Shown here: positions 1 to 13,400 of the stretch, piece after piece
Layout: each line of letters opens with the position of its first letter
Numbering within the stretch: the first letter of the stretch is position 1
Source: Undaria pinnatifida
Lineage: Eukaryota > Sar > Phaeophyceae > Laminariales > Alariaceae
NCBI GenBank assembly: GCA_012845835.1
Contig: JABAKD010000013.1
Location: 15,359,016 to 15,423,015, forward strand
Direction of reading: 5' to 3'
DNA: 64,000 nucleotides
Position numbers and translations under genes: made by a program
The notes under the pieces: generated by a model
What the model was told of the DNA's origin: nothing
Databases searched by the model: none
The model's input: only the letters and a program-made list of their open reading frames with translations

Positions 1-538
1 GTATACAACGAGAATCACGCCAAAAAAATGTCCTATATTAATAGTTCGACGATTTGGGGTTAAGGAGCCCCGTCATTCGGAAACCATAATGTTTCACACT
101 CACACACACTCACACACACGAAAAGTGATACCTCTATCGTAGCACGCGTCTATTACTGTTACTGTTACTACTGTTACTATTACTATTACTATTACTATTA
201 CTATTAGTAGTAGGGTGTTAGTAGTAGGGTATTAGTCCGTTTGACCACTCGCAAAAGGTTAACCAATAGCTTGCTCACACTAAGCCTTATACCAGGAGGT
301 CCCCGGAGAGCAATGCCGCCGGCGAGATTGGTGCTAACTTTAACTTTAGTATGTATTTTGTTAGTTACCTGGTATACACTGTTAATAGCGAATATTGTTA
401 TATTACGAGCAACCGATCACGTCACTTTTTTCGACAGATTACCGTACAAGTAGTATCTTCTCCCTGTCAGTGCCCACGTCCTTATATGTAACCTCCCTCT
501 CCAAACAAAATGGTCGAAAAATCGGTGAAAAACGGTGT
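1..538. other. Intergenic, simple repeats
   Basis: Holds a CACACA tract near 97-120 and an ACTATT-type microsatellite at about 150-215. A 70-codon plus-strand ORF at 241-453 has no support as a gene. Confidence 0.7.
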
Positions 539-547
539 GTTATCCCC

Positions 548-1588
548 AGGGATGCACATTATATTACTTGACTTTTTTTGTGGAGGTCCGCGGCAACGAC
601 CGCGGAACTTCCGCGGGCTTCCACGGGTGTTGCCACGGGGTACCGTGGAAATCCGTGCAATCCCGCGTGTTCCACGGCAAGTGCCATGGCTCATGACACT
701 TCCGCGGTAAATGCCACGGTTGTGTCCACGGCACGAGCCGCGGCTCTGTCCGTGGCAAATTCCGTGGTACCAAACATGGCAACCCACAGAAGTTCGCGGC
801 AATTGCCACGGAATTTTCCGACGTCCGTGGTCATTGCCACGGCAACGCGACAATCACCACGGACGTCCGCGGAATTCTGCGGCAATTTCCACGGCTGTTT
901 CCGCGGACTTACGCGGATTTCCAAACGCAGAAAGTTCCACGGTAATCCGCGGCCGTCCCCGGCCATTGCCATGGCGAATATCCGAGGCGCGACAAATATC
1001 ACGGACGTCCGCGGAAGTCGGCGGCGATTGCCACGGCTGTTTCCGCGCACTTCGGATGTTTCTGTGGGCGTTTCCGTAGACGTCTCCGTGGGTCTCCGTG
1101 GGTATGTCCACGAGTGTTTCCCGCGGACGTGTCTGTAGGTGTCCGTGGATATTTCCGTGGTTATGTCCGCGGGTTAGGGTTAGCGTGTCCGTGGATGTTT
1201 CCGTGGGCATGTCCGCGGGTGTCCGCGGGTGTTTCCGCGGGTGATTCCGTGGACGCTCGGGGGTGTTTCCGCGGCCGACTGAGGGTGGCCGCGGCTGGCC
1301 GTGGGTGCTGCCGTGGAAGTTGCCGTGGACATTGCCGTGGACATTGCCATGGGAATTACCGTAGCTTGTGCCGTGGCTAGTGCCATGGGCCTCCACGGTG
1401 TTCCGCTACTTGCCGCGGCATTCCATTGAAGCCCGTGGAATTTCCGTGGAAGCCCGTGGAAGGTACGCGGTAGTCCGTGGAATATCCGCGGTTGTCCACG
1501 AAACGCCGTGGACATGTCCGTGGAATGCCGTGGAGGTCCGTGGACACTGCCGTGGAGCTTCGCCAAAGACAAATAATGTACACCCCTC
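548..1588. mobile_element. CCRYGG-array element with TIRs and 9-bp target duplication
   Basis: The ends carry a short terminal inverted repeat (left AGGGATGCACATTAT from 548, right complement AGGGGTGTACATTAT ending at 1587). GTTATCCCC flanks it at 539-547 and 1589-1597, a 9-bp direct repeat typical of Mutator-like insertions. The interior is almost entirely CCACGG, CCGTGG and CCGCGG hexamers about 10-12 bp apart, mostly CCACGG left and CCGTGG right, so the strand can fold back. No transposase is visible; the overlapping ORFs reflect stop-codon depletion. Non-autonomous. Confidence 0.7.
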
Positions 1589-1599
1589 GTTATCCCCGG

Positions 1600-2994
1600 G
1601 GAATGGGCTTTTGTTCTTGGCGGAGTCCCCCTAACTCTTTGGTACCCCCGGGGACAAATGTATCATCGAGATGAATCGCCACCCCCCCGAGAGAGCACGA
1701 ACAAACGATGTTACCCCGGGGGAACATAAGTATCTATCTCTGCGGTATCATATTCCATTCCGCCCCACTGGGACTTGTGCGCAACAAGCAGTGCGCATCC
1801 GATGCTGTTGTTTGTTGTTCGTTGTTTGTTGTTCGATGTCTCATAAATGCTCTGTGAACTCAAACTCCACCTCTGCTATCTATAGGTCCACGGTTTTCCT
1901 GCCTGTACACAACGTCAAATATGGCACAGGGACACTCAACTATTTAATATGCATGGTAACACAAAATCGACACCGAAGAAATCAGACGGCATGGCAAAAC
2001 ACTAACAATTCGCAAGAATACCCCCACAGAAAATGTCGGTGAATGTGCTATCCGTCATTTTCTTCTTATGTGTGTTTGCTCGTAGATGCTGTCGAGACCC
2101 GACATCGTTGGTGATTGAGGGCGAGGTACGCGGCGGCGGGGAAGCAAGCCACCTACGAGTCTGTGGCGTTTGTGTCGAGAACACTGTTTCTAGGTAGAAG
2201 CCCCTGTGACTGTGTGTGGCGCGTTTTCTCCCCTAGCTCTCATTTTTTTTCAAAGTCCCCCGTGTACTTCTTTGTTCTCCCCGGGGACAACGTTTTATTG
2301 AAAACCAAACGCTCGCCCCGGGGGGGGGTTGACAGATGATATGTCTTGCGGCATCCCTCTGGAGTCCCGTACAATTTTCGGTGACGCGTGCTACGATCGA
2401 GGCATTACTAATATTCATAGCACTTTTCGGTAAAATGTTTCCTGGATAACGTGGGTCCTTAATGATTGAATTAAACCAAACTCGCCGGAATGGCATTCTC
2501 GTTTTTTGATTCCAAGTGTGTTGTGACATAATCTCACAGCTGGAGTGTATATTAATTTTTATAATAATATATTGCATACTTGGTACCTAGGCTATGGGTC
2601 TGGTCATCACATGCCAGGTATTATATAGTCTAAGCACTTTTAGTGCGAGTTTAGTCATATTAGTAATTATTATGTGTGAGGTTCATTCAGTTTAATTCGG
2701 AGTATACTTTATCGAGTGAAGGGCCTCAGCAAAAAGATAGCGCACCTCACGGTACCGTACGTAGCATGTGACCCGGTGGGTTTCCAGTTCTTCCATTGGC
2801 CATCGCTCATCGCACAACGACGGCTAACTGCAGTTTCCCACGGGCAAATCCGCCATCCGTACAGACAGGCTGGTTCACGTTATAAACTCCAAACGTATTC
2901 CCCGGCGAATGTCCACGTCGTTTTTTCGACAGTCGACTCCGATCGTGGAAGTTTGCAATTGTCTTCTACGTACCCTTGCGAAGACCTCACCCGA

Positions 2995-2995
<1 letters not shown>
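1600..2995. other. Intergenic, no gene seen
   Basis: CCCCGGGGACAA-like motifs recur near 1595, 1648, 1712, 2278 and 2318, suggesting an old repeat. No convincing coding exon. Confidence 0.5.

Positions 2996-3031
<36 letters not shown>
2995..3031. repeat. (GTT)n microsatellite
   Basis: About twelve GTT/TGT units in a row. The polyC and polyQ readings of the overlapping ORFs are artefacts of this repeat. Confidence 0.9.
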
Positions 3032-3032
<1 letters not shown>

Positions 3033-3055
3033 TTCTTTGCTTGATTTTTCGTCAG

Positions 3056-3196
3056 TTAAGAATTTTCGGAGAATGTGAACCACCTTAGCCCATTTTTTTT
3101 CGGCGAAAAGAAGAAAGAAAGAAATCCCCCGTCAAGAATTTTCGGAGAATGTGAACCACCTTAGCCCATTTTTTCCGGCGAAAAAAAAAAAGACCC
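3056..3196. repeat. Tandem duplication, about 73 bp
   Basis: AAGAATTTTCGGAGAATGTG through TTAGCCCATTTTTT occurs twice in succession, separated by an A/G-rich stretch, almost identical. Recent duplication in intergenic DNA. Confidence 0.85.
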
Positions 3197-3199
3197 CCC

Positions 3200-6100
3200 C
3201 CCACGGGTCAGGCCTCGGGATGGGCATGTAGAACACGTGTGCAAAACGTTCACGTCTGTATCTCAAAAGCGGCGTGGGCATTGGGACTCTTGCGCGTAAA
3301 AATGAGTGAGATTTCTTCAAATGACTTGGTTTCAGTGGGGGATCCAGCTTTTTCGCTAGATTCTGCTTAATAATGCTGAACACAGGTACATTTTTCGCGC
3401 GATTTTTTCGACAGGCATGCCTTGGAGTACGTTCAACCGGACCGTGCAAAACGCGGTGCCATTTTTTCGCCCCCGCTGGAAAATAGCCTGAATGTTATTG
3501 AAAAAAAATCAATTAATGAAGACTACTGATAGGGACAGCTCACGCTATACCTACAATGGGATCCGAAGGGTGCGCCAGCTGCTAGCGTTGGGTTGCGAAA
3601 GCAACTGATTTAAATCGACACACGACGCGTATGAAAATACGTGGAAGTGTGGTGAGCTAAAGCTTTATTTTTCCCCATCCGCCGGAGGATAAAAAAGTAA
3701 TAAAAAAAAGTGAAGGCATGTCATTGGTTGATACGAGTTTCGTTTCGGAGGCTCGTCACGTGAGGAGCCCTAAACTTCACCGAGATAATCTTCCTTTTTG
3801 CACACAAGTTAACTATAAAATGACAATATTTGACATGACCGTGGGGGCTGGAGTAATTTGTTTTGGCCATTGTTGTTAGTTGTTGTTGTTCTCACATTAA
3901 CTCGCATAATCAAGTCCGTGGTCACAGGACAGGCTCCAGTCACTCTGGAGATGAGGAATACCCCAGGGAAAAACACACACAACCCAAGGTGGTACACGCA
4001 TACATCACAGCTAGCTGACGCAATTCATGCCTCCACCAGAAACATATAAAAGTGAAATCGGGAGTCAGTCTACGATGTGCCAGGTCCAGGCCGGTGCAAA
4101 CGTCTCACTACTCACGCCTGGAGAAACCAAATATTATATATAGCCCATGTCACCCTCTCACCCTCTTATCCTCTTTCATCGGTCATGGGGGTCACTATGA
4201 TGCCAAATATTCACTCTTTTGCGAGCGGTATTTTTTTGTGGGGAAGATACTTTGTTTTTTTTACTTGAACCAGCCTGTAGACTAGACATGGAGGGAAAAC
4301 AAACTTGTCAGGGCTTTATCACGTTAAACAAATCTCTAGAACTGGGGGTGGGGTTGGTAGGTGATGCCACATCGTACTCCCTGGCAGTGAAAATCACGTC
4401 AACGCTGAAATTCACGGTACACATATACTACAACTCATGCATACAACAATAATATATTATGAATAGAGTAATCCTGTCATTATCTCCCCCCAAGGGCAAA
4501 GGTGCCGGGGGGTATGTCCTACAATTATGCGACTCATACAAAAACCCGATGTCTTCGCGGTACGAATCGGCCGGTGGCGTGGTAGCGGTATGTACGGTAT
4601 TCGGTCGGCAACGAATACTGGTACCCGTTTGCAGCATGGTTCGGTCGGTAACGGCCTTGCGCGGTACGGCATGGGCGCCAATCTCAGCAGAACATACTCT
4701 TGCACCATACCGCAAGATTCAGACGGTAGCTGTACGGCTTTGTCGGGATGCAGTGTCTATACGGGAGGATGTCACAGCGACGAATTCTTCGATGGAAATC
4801 CCAGGCAAGCAGGAATTCTGAACCTTACGCGCGATAAAAAGAAATTGTGCCGTACCTAGGGGGGGGTGCTGATTTCATGGTTACGGTTTTGGGTTGCACG
4901 GTTGATGATTGTGCTGCTTGCTGTGTTTTCGGTCTTGTGCTTTTGGTTGCCTACTGTACACGTGCGTTACGTACGTCTTGATTTCGTTTGATTGAACAGT
5001 TTGGGGGTGTTGTTCCCCGGTCATGTTTACGGTCAGGGAAACGGATGGAGGGACGAAAAACTCCCGATTTTCCACCGCAGAGAACCAACCTAAACTGCGG
5101 AATTCGTGGCCAGCTCACGCTTCTTACAGAAGAAGTGCCTTGACCAATAAACGCTACCGATCTATGGCACTATGATGGTTCCTGAGGCTAATTGCCTTAT
5201 ACCGACAAGTGGCACTAAACAACCCCGCTCCAATACTCAATACTGTTTTATGGCTTCCACAAATATGTCGCGCACCAACGTACCATCGTCGCCATTGTGC
5301 TTGTCATCCGACGTTGTGCAGCGTGAGTGTCAAGCGCAAAACACGACAAACAGAAGACGAAGACCTCTACAAACGCGTAAAAAGTGCTGTACGACACCCC
5401 AAACGTAAGTTTATGGATTTCATCCACGATGCATTTCCCAGACGCCTGGGTCGGCAGGACAAATTGATACGCGGCTTTTCGCAAGTGAAGGGGCGTTTCG
5501 GCCCATGATCTCAGCCCGCGATGATTAAACAGAACGCGGAATGACAAAAAGATAGGAAAACCTGGAAGCACACGCGTCACACCCACTCTCGCCCAGCCAC
5601 CGGCATCCATGACCATGAACGCCTCTCCATGTCCGTAGAGTTTACATCGCGGGAATTAAACCTGGGCTTTCGTGTGACTTGGTTCACTCGACTGCCGCTC
5701 CAAGCGCCGCCCACACGAACAGCGCGCTATTGTTGGCCACCGGGTATAGGTAACGATTAACGAATAAAAAAACAGAAACATTTCCCCGCGAGGTCTGCCA
5801 GAACGCGTCACATGCAGCCTGCCAGGGCAAGACAATTGCGGGCCCAGAAGCGTGCTCGTGGCCCAAAACGAACGCAATTAGAATACGATGGGATGGATTA
5901 ACTAATTTTGGTACTGAACGTCAAAAAACTAGCGTACGAGATATGGCGTCTAAAGGAGCTACAGTAAGCATAGCTACTAGAAGAACGTTTCCCTGTACAA
6001 CACGCACTACATGCTACACGACACTTCCTAGATGTTTCCCCCTGTAGAATCTAATACCCAAATTAATTGTGGAGCTTTGAGTCGATGCCTAGGCTCTTCG

Positions 6101-6450
6101 CCTCATGCCACCAGGAGCGGCCAATTCGCGCCTCTTTTATCTACTGGTAACTCTTGCATTGCATCCCACGTCCTCCCGATGCCTACTCTCAAATACACTC
6201 GTCTTAAAACTTACTACACAATGCATTAATGCGTAGCTACGGACGTCGTCAAGAACGCTAACCGAAAAACGCCTTTCTGTAACGCCTTACAAACACAAAC
6301 TAACCCAAAAACCAAACACAAGACGAACATCAAACGGCACAACAGATTTAAATCGTACCCGCCCCCTCTACCCGTTCCGCCCCCCCCCGTTACTTCAACC
6401 CCTTCAGAACTGCACCACCCACGTTTTGGGGGGGAATGTACTTGGAATTA
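3200..6450. other. Intergenic, no gene seen
   Basis: Contains a dispersed repeat fragment near 3640-3690 (GGAAGTGTGGTGAGCT, also near 21485, 25500, 41803, 60640 and inverted near 16460 and 38020). The plus ORF 5209-5508 is basic and unclassified. Confidence 0.5.
5209..5508 (+). CDS. Unclassified ORF, doubtful
   Basis: 99 codons; its second half (KRVKSAVRHPKRKFMDFIHD) is basic and less repetitive than neighbouring ORFs, but I recognise no family and no splice or promoter context. It may be chance or a decayed element. Confidence 0.15.
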   Translation: MALNNPAPILNTVLWLPQICRAPTYHRRHCACHPTLCSVSVKRKTRQTEDEDLYKRVKSAVRHPKRKFMDFIHDAFPRRLGRQDKLIRGFSQVKGRFGP

Positions 6451-6453
6451 GTA

Positions 6454-6652
6454 AGGGCTCTTCACGGGTCGGGCCGCTTCTCGCGGATCGGGTCGGGTCA
6501 GGGTGATCTGACCCGACCCGTGAGACTTGAAAACCTCCAGACCCGACACGACAAGACCCGTGGGATTTCGATTACCTCCTGATTCGATCCGCGAGATTTT
6601 GAAAGCCGCCTGACCCGACCCGCGGGTCGGGTCATGACCCGTGAAAACCCCT
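6454..6652. mobile_element. GGGTCGGGTC-type MITE, copy 1
   Basis: Ends AGGGCTCTTCACGGGTC and GACCCGTGAAAACCCCT form inverted termini; the interior is tandem GGGTCGGGTC/GACCCGACCC. Copies 2 and 3 lie at 7003-7228 and 11296-11462. Confidence 0.7.
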
Positions 6653-7002
6653 GAAATCGTTGCCGGATCATTGTTGCAGTAGTGAGGAGTAGTGAGGGAT
6701 TGACAAAGCCCGGCGTAGGCCCAATAGTCACACTACTGCCTCACACCATGGTACCAAGCGCAAGGTCGATCGACACCTTTCCCTACGGCCGGTCTGAAAC
6801 GCACACAAAGGCCGAAACAAAAAATATTACAGTGAGGTAGTACTGTATTAGTATAAGCTCTAGCTCTACATCGTAGGGGCTGGAATGATCAGAGAGTTTC
6901 GGCTGTCATTCGAGGGGGCTCAACGGTATCAGTAGACGGCAGTTTTCGGCGCTGTCAGTCACACCATTAGGAATTCCGACACACAACATAAAAAATGATT
7001 AC

Positions 7003-7228
7003 AGGACTTTTCACGGGCCAGGTCGGACCTCGCGGGTCGGGTCGGGTCGGGCCAGGGTGACCCGTCCCGACCCGTGAGATTCGAAAACCTCCTGACCGGA
7101 TTCGACCTGCAGCATGAAATTCGAACACCTCTTGACCCGACCCGATCCGACCCTACTCGCGATAATTTGAAAACCCCCCGACCCGACCCGCGGTTGGGGT
7201 GAACGTCCGAACATCCGTCAAAAGCCCT
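7003..7228. mobile_element. GGGTCGGGTC-type MITE, copy 2
   Basis: Same family as 6454-6652, inverted termini AGGACTTTTCACGGG and its partner at 7215-7228. It lies just past the gene's stop codon and may fall within the 3' UTR. Confidence 0.65.
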
Positions 7229-7313
7229 GATACACTATGTTTAAACGCCCGACCGTCACACGCTTAGACTGCCGCCGTCTCCTGGCATATTCGCTTGTGC
7301 TCGGTTACCACGT

Positions 7314-7466
7314 TCAATTGTCGCTGAACTTTGCGCTACCCTTCCCGCTGCTCCCTCCCGACGCGGGCACGGTCTTGGGGCTGTTCGGGTTAAAACCCCC
7401 CTGGGCACCTGACGAGGCAGCCTCTATCTCGGTCACCTCCGTAGGGGTCATGAAGAACCGTTCCTC
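7314..7466 (-). CDS. Exon 62 (last exon, stop codon)
   Basis: 50 codons plus TGA at 7314-7316: ERFFMTPTEVTEIEAASSGA then a Ser/Gly/Pro tail. Acceptor atgctggcag. Phase 0 agrees with exon 61. I saw no AATAAA downstream; a GGGTCGGGTC-type repeat starts about 85 nt past the stop. Confidence 0.88.
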   Translation of the reverse strand, partial: EERFFMTPTEVTEIEAASSGAQGGFNPNSPKTVPASGGSSGKGSAKFSDN

Positions 7467-10400
7467 CTGCCAGCATAAAAAAGAGGGCGAATGACGACGT
7501 AAAACATGACAAAAATGATGACGCAAGAAAGAAAAAAAAAAACATAGAAAAACAGAATTACGGCGTCGAAACATTGCATGCGTAGCTGTAGGCATGCTTA
7601 CCGAGATTTGACCATTTTAGGGCTAGTTGAAGGTTCACAGGTGGTCAAGCTCAGTCCGACGAACTACATCAGAAGGCGCAAAAAAGAACGGAGGATCTGT
7701 CCTCTACACGGGCACACTATATACCCGATCCGGAGCACCCCCGGACTACAGTGTCGCTCTCAACAGCGTGCAGTCAAAGCAATCAATTCCGTATGGGCGT
7801 AGAGAACGCGTCCTAACCCGCATGACCGCACCTTCAGATCCCAGAACGGCCCAGCAGGTGGGTCATGACCCACTGTAGCCACCATGAGGTGCAGTGAGTT
7901 CACTACCCAGATAGATCCAGCTCTCCCTTCCGTGCCCACATCGTCCCATACCTGAGCGAGCGAGAAAGCGATAAAAACGAAACATAAATAACGATTTATT
8001 ATGCAGACAACAATAAACCACAACACCCACAACAATAGCAACAACAACAACAACAGCAGCAGCAACAACAGCAATTGACGGGTCACTGGAAGGCCCGATG
8101 TACGAGAAAACGTAACCGGAATCGAACCGATAGACGAAATCAAACAAACTAGCCATGTTCATTTGTACTACTGTGGGCTAGGGTTTCCGCCTGGGTCTTT
8201 GCAGACCCTTAAAAACAAACTGACGCGATTGATTGCGACTGCAAATCACACCGATGGCTTTGTTGGTTTTGGGTGAAAGATTCGTTTAAAATGAGAACTA
8301 AACGGACACCACGTGTCCCCATTCTGAGCAAAGCAGAAACAAAAGTCTCTACTAAAAGTATAAAATTTCGGCACCAAGGCTATGAAGGCTCAGACGGGAC
8401 ATGCGAGGTTCCTTCCGATGAAGACAAAGAAATAGCTGAAAAGGCGGGTTCACCACCCCCGGCCGATGGCACAAACCCTCGATACCGTATGTAATCAAAG
8501 CAACACGAAAAAACCAGCACAACACACACGTTGACGCAAACCGCGTGTTACCCGCGGAAACACGTGACCGCAACCGTGCGTAGATTAATATGGACCTTCT
8601 CCGCAGCGCACATCTTCACCCCGTGAAAAAAAAATCTAGGTGATTTAAACGTCATCACGTGCATACCCATGGGGCACAAATATCTGATAGATACGTTACA
8701 CAAATATATGCGTGGCTTGAGCCAATGAGCTTCAACACATAAAAAAAGATGCTAAAGCGTAACATTTGACATAACATTTACACACACTTATCTGGTAAAT
8801 ACGTCACACAACTAACTACGGTGCTCCCTGATTCAATGAGCTTCAAAACACATAATGCGGCGCAACCTGAGCCAATGACCTCCTACACACGTAGAGAACC
8901 TGTTAGAATATAAAATCTGACATACCGAGACACGCACCTTGATGGGCTTGAACGTGCTCTCCACCACCCACCGCCTCGGCACACAGCGCACGGAGTCTTG
9001 CGGCGGAGGAGCTTCCGTGGTAGTAGCGATCATGCCCAAAGCCACGAACACCGAGCTAGGCGGGACAGGGCGCCAGATGTACAGCGCCTTGTCTCCAGAT
9101 GACTGCAGGAAAACGAACGCCACAAACACCATATTGCACACGCCAAACAGCTCAGATCCCTATTGATGATCTAAAGATTATCTATAGATCATCTATGCCG
9201 TTCAGGGCAGACAGATCCCTGGTCAATCATGATATGCATGGCCTATCAAGTGTGCTGCCGGGTAAGGGCCGGATGATCTGCACGATCTGTTTCCTGGGTT
9301 GAGTCTGTACTGCACAGATCATGCACAACACACCAGAACGATAGATGCAGGATCTAGATGATGTAGATGATATATATGTAGATTATTTAGGAGATATAGA
9401 TGATGTAGATGATGTAGATGATATAGAAGATGTAGATGATCCAGATGATATACATGATCTATATGATTCCGATCGTGATCTGTCCGATGTGTGCAAAGTT
9501 GCAAGGGCATGTCTAGCAGGCTAGATACTCTGGTGTACCCGGGTGTCAAACCTGGTTGTCATGATCATACTCGGGTAGGCACCCATGTAGAACCCTATTG
9601 CTATGATCATACTGTTATGATCATACTGTTATGATATACTCGGGTAGGTACCACCGTTATATACCGTAAACATGACCTTGCGACACTGTTGTCGCAGTAA
9701 TGTGGCATGCGGCTCCCAAGAGACGGTCAGAGGGCGGTGGGTGTGAGAAGTGCAGCTTACCGCACGACGCTGTGCCTAGCTGAGGGGGGAAACGTCACAA
9801 TCAAAATGGGAACATTCCAATCAAAATGGGAAACAACTCAGTTAAAATGGAAACATCACAATCAAAATGAGGCAGGCGCGACGGAAACATGCTATTTATA
9901 TGTCTCTCTAAACGAAAATGTAACGGGCATTTGTGCATTCATACGTATACCCAAACGGTTCTTACGTATACTTCCAACGAGATACACCGTTGACATCTAC
10001 CACAAAGAGCGTCAGGCGTGACCTTGGTGAACCCGAAAATCGAACAACAACAAAAACAACAAAACAACAACAATATGCCGGACTGCGGAAACATAGTCCA
10101 TGGGGTGGAAGCGTCGCTTGCACATCCACCTCTATCCAAGGGGGAAGTGCGCTAGTCACAGCAACGTACGACCCCAACATGTCAGAACAAAAGCAACACG
10201 CAAGATGGGGGCTAGGCCGAACCAGCAACACCCGCCCCTCCCCCTCCAAATAAAAACGCTCGGTGCGGCAAAAATTACACCGTGCGACTACAGCACGTAG
10301 GAATGTTGAGCCCCTTTCCCCCTCCCAAAAAAAAGAAGTTCTGTGAGGCAGAGATTGCTCAGCACCGATGTCCCAACCAGGAACGCTCCCCATCTCATCC

Positions 10401-13400
10401 ACCCCTACGACGTTCCGTACGGCAGTGAATGCTCCGCACCGAACCTACCTTCTTCCAAACTTCACGGAAGCGCATTGGCCTTGGGAACAGCGAGTCCGCG
10501 ACGACGTCGAGCTTGTTGCCATGGCGCAGCCTCCACTTTCCAGTATCGGTAATCTCCACAGAGGCTGGTTCGACGTCTTGCTCTTTCCGGCTCCAGCCAG
10601 AGAACCCGCCGCGTGCGTAGTACCCTAGGCACAGCCGAACCTACAAAGGGAGAGGGGCGCCCCAGCCACGGTCAATATTTTGTCTCCCCAAATCCCGAAA
10701 CAAAAAAATACACAACCCCCAATCAATTAATCAGTTCGCACCACCCAGCATGAGCATGTATATATTTTCGTCTCCTCAAGTCTCGAAAACAATGCATTCT
10801 GCAACCCCCAATGAATGTAGTTCGTATGAAATAACTTATTATTATATACATGGAAAAATATATATATTATTTCCCCGCTATAACGTATTATTATATACAT
10901 ACAGTATATAGATATACACACAACTAACAGGGTTGACAATGGAACCCACAAAGTACCTGTACCATCGCGGAGGCAGCTTGGGACACACGCCATGCCTCTA
11001 TGTCGCAGGCTAAGTAGTTTCTGCTACGAGAAGCTCTTTTCTCATTATTGTATCATAGCGTTTACTTTCCATCTTCTCGATAAGCCGTGGTCACCGGTGT
11101 CGCCCCTTCGCCCTCCCGGCACGTGCCTTCATTTTTATCGCGCAGAAGGTTCAGCATCTTTATACTGCACCAGCCTAACTTATTCTGACCGCGGTATTTC
11201 CGACACAAGAAGCCCTACGGTGTTGGTTGGCTCGCGTGCACCATGACGATTTCCATCACCATTACCATCACGATGCTACGGTTATTCGCCGGTCAGAAGG
11301 GTTTCAAAATCTCACGGGTCGAGTCGGGTCGGCTCAGGAGGTGTTCGAAACATTACGGGTCGGGTCGGATCAGATTATTTTTCAATTTTACAGGTCGGGT
11401 CGTGTCACCCTGACCCGACCCGACCCAAGCCGCGAGAAGCGAGTCAACCCGTGAAGAGCCCTGATGCTAACCTTGTTCCGCTGCACGATGTTGCCATGGG
11501 TCACGAGGGGCGCCCAGATGCTGCACTTCGAACGCGACGCAGAGCCGTGCGTGGTCCACAGTCTCTCCAGCCTCTCCTGCTTCTGCACTTTCAGCTTGAA
11601 CGCCTCCAGTCTCGCCTGTGCTATCTCCTCGATCGTCGGACCCGTCTGGAACCAAACGTTGCAATTGTCGGGCAGACCAGATCCGTAATGACGATACATG
11701 TCTTGTCAGGGGAGACAGATCCCTAGCCTACACGATCTGCATGGCTTATAGATCATGCTACCGGACGAGAGTCGGATGCTCTGAAACACTTATTAATATA
11801 TTAATAAAATAGCACCTAACAGTCCTGGGTTGGATCTGTGCTACACAGATCCTGCACAGGCGAGAGCCTCCCGATGTGCATGATCTGAATAATCTATTAA
11901 AAGCAAATTTACTCCTGGGTTGGATCTGTACTGCACAGACCCCGCACAACATACGATGGCAACATATATAGGACCTAGACGATCTAGAGATGATTTACAT
12001 GATCTAGATGATCTAAATCGTTATCTGTCTGATGTGTGAAACGTTGCGAATCATGGCGTCGACGGAATGGCGATAACTCCAAAGGCCGTCGTCCATTTTA
12101 TTGCACTAACGGGAAATAGACTATGGGGCATTGTTTCCAGTGCAGAAAACCCAACGCTTTACATCAATGGGAAGCACAAAGGGTTCAGCGTACCTGCAAA
12201 CACCCCATCCCGGGGAAAGCACAAATGGTTCCGCGAACCCGCGGTCAAATAGCGGAGTCGCCGTGCTTCCATTTTACAGCGACAATACACTGGTCGTTTA
12301 TTTGCTTCTTACTCTAGCGTTTGTACAAATTTGCGATGTACGTCCCCGTCTCGGTAGTTTGTGATCACAGAGCCTGTATCTCTCTACAGGCGAAGAATCG
12401 GCACGGATACTGTGATGTCGATAGGTGGACATAATGGTTTAATGCGAAGAACATCAAAACAAACCTGGTCACCACGCAAGGAGTAAAGCTCCGGCATGGG
12501 CTTAGGTGGCACAGTGAAGGCCGGATCCCCTTCGAAGTCAGGCCAGTCCGAACTGCCCAGGAGTTGCTCTCCAAAGACGTCGTCACCGTGAGCTGCAACG
12601 CAACCAACCGTCGCATTCGTTACAGAGGACAGTACGGTTTCAAAGTCAAGGCTTTCGCGCAAAAAAAAAGGAACTCCTCAGATGCAGTTCGAGGAGCGTT
12701 TTTTTACTCTATACTGAAAAACATGTTCTACTCGAATTCCGAGCAGTGTCTCAGAAAGCATGGGTGAAAAAGTTGAGGTAACACAAGCGGAGGCTAAGGG
12801 AGGTGCGTGGAGCTCGCACCACGAAGAAGCAGAATAAGCGTTCTGTTGCGCTGGTATAAAGTACGAGTACTTGCATCTCAATCTTTCAACCTCTCCCTAA
12901 CAGAAAGGGACCATTGGTGGGTGGTGGGTGGTGTCCCCGGTACCTACATACTTTCTCAGCAAGACACCACCCCTACGCTTTCGCCGCACAATAACTTGCC
13001 GCACACAGGCACACAAGGCCACAACACAGTCGTCGGCCATCAGGAAAATGCGGCAAAAGCCAGGTGACTCACTTGGCTCGAAGAAAGCGTGCTTGAACTC
13101 TTCCCAGCTGACGTAGCCATCGCAGTCCAAGTCGACGGTGCGCACGATGTCGTGCACCTGTACATTGTATGTACGACTTGCAATATTAAGCACGAACGCG
13201 AGTTTCAAATTTAAATCCTGGCAAAAAATACGGGTACCGTTCGATGTGGGTGTTGCGTCTAATTTACGCAGCGCTAAAACCTAGGGACCCTTTCGAGAAA
13301 TCTGTTTCAACTGCCGACCTACAACGCACAAACGTCGACGAGTTACAAATATTCCGCTGCGCAAAAATCCTGAGAGCCGCTAAACAATCTTCAACAACAT

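Noticed and set aside
482-1572. Overlapping long ORFs on both strands (up to 186 codons)
   Set aside because: They arise because the CCRYGG hexamer array lacks stop codons; composition is repetitive in all frames and no domain is recognisable.
2716-3083. ORFs with polyC (plus) and polyQ (minus)
   Set aside because: Both are readings of the GTT microsatellite; flanks show no coding character.
8273-8494. Plus-strand 73-codon ORF inside the intron between exons 60 and 61
   Set aside because: Charged and plausible-looking, but no homology I recognise and no splice or start context; intronic chance ORF is likelier.
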